A stretch of 64,000 nucleotides of DNA from Linum tenue (taxonomy: Eukaryota > Streptophyta > Magnoliopsida > Malpighiales > Linaceae): the NCBI GenBank assembly GCA_946122785.1, contig CAMGYJ010000011.1:42124513-42188512 (forward strand). The letters are read 5' to 3'. The notes below the pieces were generated by a model, which did no database searches, was not told the origin of the DNA, and saw only the letters and a program-made list of their open reading frames with translations. This document shows positions 10,340-20,593 of the stretch, piece after piece (the stretch's first letter is position 1; each line of letters opens with the position of its first letter). The translations under genes and the position numbers were made by a program.

Positions 10340-13159
10340 GTGTTGTTCAACTTCTTGCCATGTCCCCTCTTGCGAAACATAAAAAAAAAGAAAGATAAAA
10401 GAACATTGAAACTGTAACTTTTAGCAAAGGTTCTCACATAATATATACATTAGGATGCATTAGATTATTTTCACTAAAAAAACCTGTTGGGTCCTCTCAG
10501 ATAGTCGTTCAGAACATTGAGTAGAAGGCTCCACACTAGGTTCTGTATGCTTATTGGATTTCCCTTGCTGCTGATGTGTCATAGTACTACTCCTAGTACG
10601 TGGCCCAGTCTGTTACAAGAGTAGAAATTAACTCTTAAGCTGATAGCCACTTCTACCAAATAGAAGAAAATTTAGAAAGCAAGTGTTGTGTAACCTTATT
10701 CAGCTTCGGTATGTTTTCCGTAGGCTCTACATCAGCATCGTGCTTGCTGGTTCGCTGCTTCTGATATAATCATTATAACAACACTTAGTTTTTAAGAACT
10801 ATTAATATTGATAAGAACTCAAATATGTTTTATCAATTACCTTCTGGGGCCGACCACTTTGGTCATTGTCATCATCTCCATCATCTCCATCATCACCTCC
10901 ATCATTGTCCGCAAAATCTATATCATCGTCATCATCCTCTTCATCAGACGAAGATTCTGTAGCTGGCGGCACGTAGCCTTCGGGTTCAGGACAAGTCTTA
11001 ATATAATGACCGTCCCTTCTACCGCATCTCCCACACTTCCTCTTCTTTTTCTTGTGTTGTTTTTTAGCCTTTACTTTTCTACATCCCTTGAACATCACTT
11101 TTTTGGGGTTGAGGACTCTTTCGAACTCCTTAGGTATTACCATCGATTCCCTTTCAGCCGGAGTTGTTCTCATCATTTCCAACTTGTCCCTCACTGCTGT
11201 CAACCTCCCTCGAGCAACCTGGAAAGATAGAGGAGTCTCTGCCCCCAATAGGAAAATACGTATAGCCAAGAACTGGAGTGACCCATATCTGGTGTTGAAA
11301 GAATGATCATCCCCCAACTTAGGAAGACTTTTCACCCGTTCTTATTTCAACACACAGAGCATATGAGTGCATGGAATTCCAACACTGTCAAATTTTTTAC
11401 AGCTGCACTCCATATCCTTTGTCAAGGTTGTATTTTACCTAAATAACCTTCTGTTTGTTGAACATACTTAAACTGTAGGTGTGTATGTTTCCGTCCTCAG
11501 ATTGATTGTTCTTTATGCACCCAATAACCTCGTCTAGTTCACTTCTGAATTTAAGAAATGCAGCTTTCGAGAACAACTTAACCGCACTTTCTTCAAGGGG
11601 TCTAAGCATGGTGCTCTTTAGCGGGGTTACACCATAATTAGATTGAAAATCTAATTTGATCTCTGTTTCCCTCAAATCTCTACACCAACGATCATACTGA
11701 ATGAAAAAGTCAAGCAAACAGTGTCTCTCCTCCAAATATCTTCCAACAAATGAATTTATACCTTCATTTCTTGATGTGGTTGTCAGCCCGGCAAAGTAGT
11801 GGGAGCGCAAGTATGTGTCCGCCCATTCTCCGCGTCTCCCAAATAAATTTTTAGTCACCCATTGGTTGTTTTGTAGACCACATTTTTCCACTAATGCCTT
11901 CCATTTCTCTTCAAATTCTTCTTGCTCATAATCAGCAGTTACAAATGTGCTCCATTGGGGTTCGAAGTCTGGGCTATTCTTCACCTTGCCCTTGATATTC
12001 TTTGAAAGATGCCATGCACAAAGCCGGTGTGTTGCATCTGGAAACACAGTAGCAATGGCATTCCTCATTGCTTTATCGCCATCTGTTACAACTGTATGCA
12101 AGTCCTTTCCACCCAACATTTCCTTCAATATCTCCAAAGCCCACTTGTAGCTCCCTTCAGTCTCATTAGCTAACAATGCACTCCCAAATAAGCAACTCGT
12201 GAAATGATGGTTGATACCTGAAATAGCATGTGCTTATCAACTTGTTTAGAGATTAGAAAACTGAATATATGAACCAAAATTAGCACTAAGGTGTATACCT
12301 GTGAAAATAACAAGAGGCATATTGTAAAAAAAAAAATTGTATGTCGTGTCAAATGCCAACAACTCTCCAAAGCACGAGAGGTCAGCTATGCTCATACTGT
12401 CTGCCCAGAATAAACTGTGGAGCCTATTTTCCTCGTCAGTAGTGTATCGGAGGATGAAGTGTGTGTCCGTACTTTTCTTCGATTCTAGATAGGCCAGTGC
12501 GGCTGCCGCATCACTAGGACATAGCCTTTCATTGCGATCTCGGGTGCTGAAATTCATCCCATCTTTTACTGTGTACCCAACTTTGTCATGTCCTCCAGCA
12601 CTATGCACAGCAAGCTTTATGATTTGAGAAGGTTTCATACCTGCATTCTTCTTAAATCTAAAGTCTTCCTTGTCAGCCTCTGTTAACCCTCGTTGTGATC
12701 TCAGGTGATGAGTACACTGCCGATTAATTGGCATATGGTTGTGATCTTCTTTAAATATATCCACTATCCATTTTGAATCATTCTTGTTAAATGCCACACG
12801 CATTTTTGCTTTACAACCAAATCTGGTCTCCATGGGGAGTCTCTCTTTTTCTCCCCTTTGTTGGGGGCTCTATGTCCCTCACAAGAACAAACGAAAGCTC
12901 TAGTAGTAACCTCTCCCTTGCTGTTCCGAACTTTCTTTGAGCGCCTAACAGAGAATCCCCAAGCCCTTGCATAATCATTGTAGAAGTTGTAAGCTTCTTC
13001 GAAGTCATTAAATATCTGGCCGATTTTAGGAGGATCTAAAATCACATCTTCCATCCCAGTCGTTTCTCCATTCAGAATGCCATTGTCGGTTTCTCCTGTT
13101 TCCTCTAAACTCTCAAGGTCATCTTTGATGACACTGTTACGAGGATGTTCTTCTTCCAT
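10340..13159 (-). pseudogene. FAR1/FHY3-related MULE transposase gene, lightly decayed
   Basis: Reading down the minus strand from ATG at 13159: a FAR1-type zinc-binding region (FEEAYNFYNDYARAWGFSVR, VCSCEGH, then FGCKAKMRVAFNKN and DHNHM); a MULE transposase core with the three acidic sites in ELLAFDTTYN, VVTDGDKAMRNA and TSRNEGINSF; a SWIM zinc finger (ECSCKKFDSVGIPCTHML, around 11,360-11,410); and a basic CCHC-like knuckle (CGRCGRRDGHYIKTC) followed by an Asp/Glu run. One intron is clear (12,298-12,218, GT-AG, joining VIFTG to INHHF). Further 3' exons are plausible at about 10,755-10,690 and 10,610-10,485. Defects: a one-base frameshift near 12,835, a TAG after KVI near 11,440, a frameshift just before the SWIM finger and a TAA after it. 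Relatives are either Mutator-like transposases or domesticated regulators of light signalling. I see no terminal repeats, so element versus relic of a host FRS gene stays open. Confidence 0.85.
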
Positions 13160-13437
13160 CGGTATAATGGCTGCAAACTTCTTTGGTTTAGGGTCTCGGC
13201 AGGGTGGGATATTAACTATAGGTGGTTTGGTAGGGTTGGAGGCGGCGGAACGTGTATGTACGTAGAAGAATTATGCCCAACCTGCTGCTGGAAACCTGCT
13301 GGAAACCTATTTTTACCCCTCTTGTCGTTTTGTCTTTGTTAAGAATGATTATTTTAGTACTTAAATTTAGGTTAGTTACATTATTATTTTAATATTTTTG
13401 GTAGCTTAACCTTCCACTTCAATTAATTATCCAATGC

Positions 13438-13556
13438 TGCCATGTGTAAATTGATTCATTTATTTTTGCCTTGTGTAATTATCCTTGCCGATCTTCTGCC
13501 ATGTGTAAATTGATTCATTTATTTTTGCCATGTGTAATTATCCTTACCGATCTTCT
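13438..13556. repeat. Tandem duplication of a 59-bp unit
   Basis: TGCCATGTGTAAATTGATTC starts two adjacent copies (about 13,438 and 13,497) that differ at only a few bases and both end in CCGATCTTC. It lies upstream of the FAR1-like gene. Confidence 0.85.
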
Positions 13557-13899
13557 TCCTCCCAAAACCTTCCATATTCATCCTTGTGTGTTCTGTACAG
13601 AGGAAAAAATGGGAACACACTCTATCTCCCTTCCTCTGGAATTTCCCCGCCTTTAATGGATACCAAATAATAGAACTCATTCATCAATCATCATCACGTC
13701 ATCTGTATGTTTTAAACAATAATAGAACTCATTCTTCTTCCTGTACTGTATGTATAGAGTGAATAAGTGATGAAGATGGAAGAAGGGCACAATTATATAC
13801 ACGAGGAAGAAGGGCACAACGTTGGAGAGTAGGCACACTCGAGCGAGGGGAGTGGACAACCGTGTCACAACTTCCGTTGAAATCAAAGATACAAGTAAA

Positions 13900-14702
13900 G
13901 GTTAGTGATGTTCTGTGTCTTTGAAATGGTGGATGGGTACTAGCGATTTTAGTATTTTTTACAGTTTACGTTTCTAATTGATTCTATTTGTTTTCTGAGT
14001 TTTGTTTCACACCCACTTGGGTAACAGTTATTCTGAATGCTATTTGTTGCTTCATGGGTTTATATTTGGTTTGCTCTTTGTCTGCTTCATTGTTCTCTTA
14101 TTCGGGCTCTAAGATCGGCTAATACAATCCGACGAAGTTTATGCTTGATGCCTCACTTTACAATTTCACAAGATGGGTTATGCACTTATGCTATTATCGT
14201 TGGCTGCAAATCTAATGATGTTTGACCTTTTTATTCCAGTTTCAAACACCAGATGGACTTAGGCAAAATAGAGCAGTTCTTGTGGAGGGTTGTAGGACGA
14301 GCCGAAGAGCATTATGTAATAAGTTTGTCATTGAAAGGTTAAGAATTAACCAATTCCCTCTGTTTTCCTGTGTTGTACCAAAAAACAAAAGAGTTGTGTT
14401 TATATTACTTTTAAACTTTTTCTATTGAAAATTTGTATTTTTTCCTCTCATTTAAGCTTGCAGGATTCGTTCTTAGGCATATGGTAAGTGTTCTTTCTTC
14501 CTTAACGATTGCAGAATTGTATAAGATCATCATGTTACTGGTAATTAAAATTACCACCATGGTCTTTTACTGTTGGTATCTTCTTTTTGATTTTTGCTTT
14601 GTTATGGTGTTGTGTCTTATCTGGTATGAGGCGACTCATACCTTGCTTTGCACAACTCTCTTTTCTGTGCAGTTCCTTTCTCTTCTCTTTAATGCTATTC
14701 AC

Positions 14703-14754
<52 letters not shown>

Positions 14755-16190
14755 TTGCATGGTTTGATTGCTATATTGAGAATTGCTTTAAATATTCATG
14801 GTGAAAGATGACCTTTTACGATGAAGAGAAGGCAATTCCTTATCCAAATTTGCTATGCCATGACCGTCAATAAAAGCTAATATCAGGCTCTTGATGGAGT
14901 TGGAGTGTTCTTGCCCAAATATGGTTTTTGTTATCTCAGTTATATATCGCCATTTCTCAACTGTGATCATTTGTGGGCATTGAGTTCCTATAAATGATCA
15001 TGACAGTTTGTGCCTGCAGATTGTACAAAAAATAAAAAAGGTTACTAAGAGCTTTATGTTGATTTGTCCTTGAATGGTAACTTTGCACCCAAATGTCTTG
15101 CATTGTAAACCTTGTTGCTTATGAAATTTCTCTATGTTCATGCCAAACTTTTATGTTGTAACAGGTTCTGATGTCCCAACCCTGACACCCTGTCCAATTG
15201 ATGTGATTCTAGGTGCTTGCTTATTATTTATGGTTGGTTCTTCAAGTGAGAAGGCAAGTGAGAGTATTTCTATTATCCAGTAACCACTTGCAATAAGGTT
15301 TGCATGCTGCCTCTTCCAATTAATTCTGTTAGTAAACCCAAAACAGTGGTGGAACAAGGAGGTAAGCACTGTCTTGACTTCTCCTAAGATCTCTCCTTCA
15401 TCACGTAAATAACCCAAAACAGAGGTTTAACCAGATAAAACCAGCAAGCCTTCTCAAGACATTTCTGGTGGCCGAAAAATGCCCTTTGCAGATGAAGAGC
15501 AGGTAATTTCTCTCGGCAACTCCAGTAGCGGAGACAAGATGCTTGAGGTTTGGAATGAATTCAGAAACATAGGTAATTTTTCTTCTTCTATTTGAATGTT
15601 CTGGCCTTCTGGGATACTGAATTCTTTTGTTAGTTTTGTTTGATTGGAGTGCTTCATTAAATGCTTGGTGATTCATATTGGTTATGGACAAAGGAGTGCA
15701 ACAGTGAGAATAGGAGATGAAGGGACTTGGAAGCTCAGCCTACCATTTTCTGCTACCTATTTCTCAATTTAGTGCATCGATTTCAGTATAGTATGCAAAG
15801 ATTTCTGGCTCTCCTGGAATGGTGTCTCAGTTGCTTTGCATCAATTTTTAGTTCAATATTTCAAGTTCATTCATAGCCGTTTGAAATATAACGTGTGAAC
15901 TTTTTCTGCATGGTATAGGTTCCAGCTCCAAGAGTGCATAGGAAGATGACGCCTGAGGGTGGATTACATGGTTGTTTATGGTTTCGCACGAGATAAAAAC
16001 TACACTTAATGGATTGTGAGAGCAACTTTACACGACTTATTCTAAAGAGCACCTATAAAACGTAATAGAATCAATCAATTATTATAGAATCGTAATTAAT
16101 AAATAATTTAATTAGAATTAATAACAGACGTTAGATTAAATCAACGGTGTAGAGAATCTGGAGCATGCTATGTGTCTGGAGCGTACGAGT
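13900..16190. other. No gene recognised; exon-like scraps only
   Basis: A TTCCAG acceptor near 14,239 is followed by an open stretch (contains MDLGKIEQFLWRVVGRAEEH) ending in TAA near 14,342. Other short frames at 15,150-15,700 are not recognisable. No family could be named, so I claim no gene. Confidence 0.3.
14704..14755. repeat. (ATT)n microsatellite
   Basis: An uninterrupted run of about 17 ATT/TTA triplets. Poly-Tyr and poly-Ile open frames over it are artefacts. Confidence 0.95.
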
Positions 16191-16195
16191 CTTAA

Positions 16196-16196
<1 letters not shown>

Positions 16197-16239
<43 letters not shown>
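16197..16239. repeat. (TA)n microsatellite
   Basis: About 20 uninterrupted TA dinucleotides. Confidence 0.95.
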
Positions 16240-16242
<3 letters not shown>

Positions 16243-16400
16243 TTACGTGACTTGCCCTATTATTTTTTCATCTTTCCCACCAAGAATAAAGCTCTACTTT
16301 GTGTTGAAAATTGCCATTAAATTGAACCACATAATACTATAATAGTCTCATTGTCTGTCTTAGTAGATAAATAAAAATCCTAAAAGGGTTATAAACATTT

Positions 16401-17869
16401 CACTACAAGAAAAACAATGTTTTCCACCGGTTGCTTTGTGTTGGTTAACTTAAACGACACAAATTTTAGAATTTTTGTCGGTTATTTGAGTCGGGTAAGT
16501 GCCCGATGCCATTCTTTTGCTATTTATTTCGATTAAATTTGCAACCGACACAATTCTCTAATATTTGTGTCACTTAACATTTGAGTCTGCCAAAATCAGC
16601 ACAATTATTCGAATTGAGTCGTTTCTTTACTGGCACAAAGTTCAATTTCAATTTTTTTGGGTTATTGACTCTAAAATATTTTCACATACCCGCCCAAATA
16701 CCCCCTTCCCACCCAAATTGGCTCTCAATATTTCAATCCTGGCCAAAATTTCCCAAGCGGGAGATTTCCCTCCCAATGTGGCCTTGTGTAGATTTTTATC
16801 CGTCTCTCTTTTTCCCTAACCTGATTAGTCGCTTCCCTCTTCACTGTTCTTCTTTTCTCCACAAATTTCCCCTCTACTCTATCCATGGTGACGACCACTA
16901 CCACCTCAACCTAAAAATCTCCCATCGCAGGCTTCTTAGTCTCCACCAGTGTCCCGATTTTGCGATTCGTCTCCTTCTTCTCCACAAAATGAAGGCCAGG
17001 CATGTGTTGGGTCCCGTTTTAATTGATTTCAATGGTGGTAAAGCCACACTAGAAGCCACAGCGGTGCAACTCAGGGGGGTTGTGGAGGCGGTGGTAAAGT
17101 GGCTGGGAGGAGGGAAAATGAAGGGCTTGAGCGAAGGTGAGCTGGGTTTGGATTTGGGATTCTGTTTTCTACGTGCCTGGGTTTGTGGGTGCCCTTGTGT
17201 TTTCTGGATCTGGTGGTTCCTTTTCCATAGCCATGTTGGGATTCGTAGAAAGAGGGGAGGAAAGCAGGGGAGGGCCGCTGGCGAATTGAGAGGAGCTGGA
17301 GATTCTGGGTCCAATGGCTTGCAAAGGCAGCAGGAGATTCTGGGTTTCCGAACAATATAGAAAGACGATTGCTTCTGGAGAAGCAAGCTTGAGATTCTAG
17401 GTTTCCGACATGCTCTACAGAAGAACGGTTAGAGGCAGCTTGTTGAAGATCCGTTGGAGATCCAGAGCCAGGCGGCGAAGATCCAGCGAAGAGCCATGGC
17501 GTGAGACGCAAAATGGCCGGTGGGGAGGATTTGAGATCCAAAGTGGGTGATTTTCGTGAGGTGAACGACGGGGAGGGTGGATGCAGATTCGTCGTGGTGG
17601 CTGGATTTTCGTGAGAAAAAAACAAGCCGGCGGGTGGATAGATTAACGGAGATTGAAACAGACCGGCGACTAGATGCGTCTGGCCCAGACAATTTTTTTA
17701 TAAAAAAAAGTGGTGATTTGAGTTGGTTAGTCAACCGAGACAAATGTTACAATTAAAATAAAAAATGTGTTTTTTCTTTAATGAATTGACTCGGTTTTGA
17801 ACCGACATAAATATGATTTATGACGGTTATTTCAGCGGTTGTCCAAAACTTACACAAATTCGTTTAGTG
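16401..17869. mobile_element. CACTA-like non-autonomous element carrying gene-like cargo
   Basis: The left end is CACTACAAGAAAAACAATG and the right end terminates in TAGTG. The reverse complement of the right end (CACTAAACGAATTTGTG, then TTTTGG and ACAACCG) weakly matches the left end (TTTTCC, then ACCGG). TTT lies on both flanks (16398-16400 and 17870-17872), matching the 3-bp target duplication of CACTA elements. Both ends carry GACTCGGTT/GTCGGTTATTT-type subterminal motifs. No transposase is present. The centre (about 16,680-17,660) has a CT-rich leader and long open frames on both strands, resembling the 5' end of an ordinary gene (for example + strand 16,581-17,360). I recognise no domain in it. 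T is common in this background, so the TTT duplication alone is weak. Confidence 0.6.
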
Positions 17870-18138
17870 TTTGGTTGGTGTGTATAGATAATATATATAG
17901 ATAGCACACATACATATGAAAAACATGATTGACTTAATTAAACCGATCATATACCAGTACCTAATAATTACATCATTTTTCTTCCACACATAATATAACT
18001 AGTCACATAACATTGTCAAAATATTAACCTAACACAAGAAGATTCATAATAGTACATAAGTCATAACTCATAACCTAACTCAAATCATAAGAAGACCCAT
18101 AACAATTTGCTTACTAAGTTCTACCATATCGAAAATAG

Positions 18139-18462
18139 TAGGATTAGGACGTATGTTCTTCTCAATAATCGAATATAAAATTGACTTAACTTACATTCTT
18201 CACATAACATAGGTTATAGTTTATACCAACAATTTCATAACATATAACTATAGTTCATGGTTTAAGGTTAGTGCATAGGGTATACGGTCGTGGACTTGTG
18301 GTTTAGAGTTAGGAGGATTAGGACGTATGCTCTTCTCAATAACCGAATCTAAAATTGACTTATCTTACATTCTTCACATAACATACGTTATAGTTTATAC
18401 AAATAATTTCATAACATATAACTATGGTTCATTGTTTACGGTTAGTGTATAGGGTATAAGGT
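18139..18462. repeat. Tandem duplication, period 173 bp
   Basis: GGATTAGGACGTATG begins copies at 18,141 and 18,314. Both continue through CTTCTCAATAA, ACATTCTTCACATAACATA, TTTCATAACATATAACTATG and GGGTATA, with scattered substitutions. No coding content. Confidence 0.85.
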
Positions 18463-18859
18463 CATGGTTTAGAGTTTAGTGTTTGGGTTATGGTAAAGGG
18501 TTGAGGTTAGTTTTAGGGTAAATGACTTAATCTTGTGGTTTAGAGTAATGTATGGTTGATGGTGTTATAGGATAAGGGTTTAGGATTCTTCATGGTTATG
18601 CTTTATGATAGATATTTTGGTTTTTATATTTTATTATTTAATTTGTTTTTAACAATTAATTTAGCTATTTAGTAAAAAAAAACATTTAAAATATTTTGAA
18701 AACTTATGAATGTACATCGTAAATATATCATATTCAAATGACATCCCGACCAACGGATCGAACAACAAACTTGTTAATCGGTTTAAAATTTATCATTTAT
18801 AATTTATAAATATCAAAGGAAGAACAAAATGTTCACCAAAAAATTAAGGGAAAATTTTT

Positions 18860-19045
18860 AAATAAAAATTCAACAATTCAATCCCCAAATATTTGTCCCA
18901 AAATTTCCTCCCCAAACCCACAAAAGAACTTTTAAAATCCCGCCCAAAATTTGGTCCAAAATTCCCTCCCCAAGCCCGCAAAACACTTTTAAATCCCCCG
19001 CACTATATTTTGTCCAAAGGCCAAAATTCCCTCCCAGACTCCTTT
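18860..19045. repeat. Imperfect tandem repeats in a C/A-rich stretch
   Basis: Roughly 55-65-bp units repeat AAAATTCCCTCCCC...AAAACACTTTTAAATCCC with drift, about three copies. Similar C-rich wording occurs at 16,680-16,760 inside the CACTA-like element, so the two may be related. Confidence 0.5.
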
Positions 19046-19214
19046 TTGGTAACAAAAAATATATATAATATTAACAATATATTTTTTTAATTCTTTAATG
19101 AATTGACATTAGTTAAGAAGGGAAAATACAAAGGTTGCGTGAACCCAGGCCCAGCCTCATTGCAAAATGGTGACCGATGAGTTTGTTTTAAATTAGTGTA
19201 ATAACTAATTAAAA

Positions 19215-19450
19215 AAAAAAGTTGATGGTTTGGACCGAACAACCCGCAACCCGACCTGTTGTAACCTGCAATCCGATCAACCCGAACTCGATTGATCCGC
19301 AACCCGATCAACCTGTAACCCGTTTGATCCGCAACCCGATCGACCCGCAACCTGATCAACCCGAACCCGCTTGACCCACAACCCGATCGACTCGCAACCT
19401 GATTAACCCGCGACCCGACTGAACCCGACCCGAACCCGCCCGATTGACAC
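19215..19450. repeat. Degenerate minisatellite of CAACCCGATC-type units
   Basis: About fifteen copies of a drifting 14-17-bp unit around CAACCCGATCGACCCG, running up to CCGATTGACACCTATAG. This kind of array is often found near the ends of plant transposons. It is GC-rich against an AT-rich surround. Confidence 0.75.
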
Positions 19451-19489
19451 CTATAGCTGAAACCGTGAAACCACTGGGCTGGTAACGAT

Positions 19490-19800
19490 TTTTACACTCA
19501 TATGCAAGCAACTTATAGAGTGTTAAGGTATCTTAAGAAGTCTTCAGGACAGGGAATCATGTTTAGGAAGAAGTGTGATTTCTCAATCACTGGATATAGC
19601 GATTCAGATTGGGCTGCATGCCCTGACACGAGAAGGTCCATAACTGGCTTTTGTACCTATCTGGGTGATTCACTTCTCACATGGAAAAGTAAAAAGCATA
19701 CAACTGTTAGCATGTCTTCTTCTGAGGCAGAATATCGTGCTTTAGCACATTTGGTTTGTGGTTGTTATGCACAGCAATCCGAGTGAGAAAAGGATTGGCT
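19490..19800 (+). pseudogene. Ty1/copia polyprotein C-terminal (RNase H) fragment
   Basis: The frame contains YRVLRYLKKSSGQGI, GYSDSDWAACPDTRRSITGF and KSKKHTTVSMSSSEAEYRAL. These are the signature blocks of the Ty1/copia RNase H domain, including the SDSDWA and SSSEAEYRAL motifs with their catalytic acids. After ALAHL the sequence no longer follows the family. No integrase or reverse transcriptase lies upstream: the fragment begins directly after the minisatellite. It is a short truncated relic. Confidence 0.85.
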
Positions 19801-19804
19801 CATG

Positions 19805-20590
19805 TCAGCAACACTAGGATGATGGACTCAAGTGGAAGCGAATACAAGTTTGGAACTAGGCTAGCATTTTACCATGCGGCGCCGTTTTGTCTTTTTCATT
19901 ATTTACTCTTTTAAACACAGAGTTTGTTTGTAATAATGAATCCATATTAGCCACGTGTCTTGTGCGAGTTAATTGGATTTGAATGGTGGTTAATCACTGT
20001 TGATTAGCAGTTGAGTTCTCTATAAAATAGAAAAACCCTAAAGAGGTGAGACAGCTTTTCCGCTGCTCTGTGCTCTCATCCACCCAAATCTGTTTCTCTT
20101 TACTTTTCTCAGGCCTTAACCTAGCGGATCATTGGCGGTTATCGACGAACTCCTTCTATAAGCTGCAACTGCTTTACGCCCCATTTCTCGGTGGTTAAGA
20201 ACGTGGGTGGAGAGTTTAATGGCTGGAGAAGGCTAAGGTGATGCAGTGGCTGAAAGGACAGCTCCTTTCGTGTCGTTAACTAAAGGATCACCCTTCCGCA
20301 GTATGAACCCCATCTCCTATGTCCCCAACAACTGGATCGCGGCGGACGGATTGCTGCCAGACATCACCACCGACTCATTCATACTGCTTCATCAAAGTGG
20401 AGATCTGGATTTCGCAACGCGAGCCAAAGCTTCGTTGATACCGAAGCTACAGCTCCAGCTTCAACTTTTCCCGGTCTGCAATCCCCCGTGTCTCTCCGTG
20501 TAAAACCAAATTAGTTGTTGTTCTCATCCGGAATGGCGCTTTCGAGCTCAATTCCAGCACTCCCAAAATACTCCCACATCTCTTTAGATA
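19805..20590 (+). other. Promoter-like and leader-like sequence with a short open frame, unidentified
   Basis: CTCTATAAAATAG (about 20,018-20,031) looks like a TATA box and is followed by a CT-rich leader. An open frame at 20,246-20,503 (contains SPFRSMNPISYVPNNWIAAD) has no recognised domain. It may be the LTR or leader of the copia relic just upstream, or the 5' end of a gene split by the CACTA element that follows. Confidence 0.3.
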
Positions 20591-20593
20591 TGA

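Noticed and set aside
14433..14811. Open frames with poly-Tyr or poly-Ile
   Set aside because: Created by the (ATT)n microsatellite.
18460..18545. Telomere-like TTTAGGG words
   Set aside because: The words drift (TTTAGAG, TTTGGG, TTAGGG) and never form a regular array.
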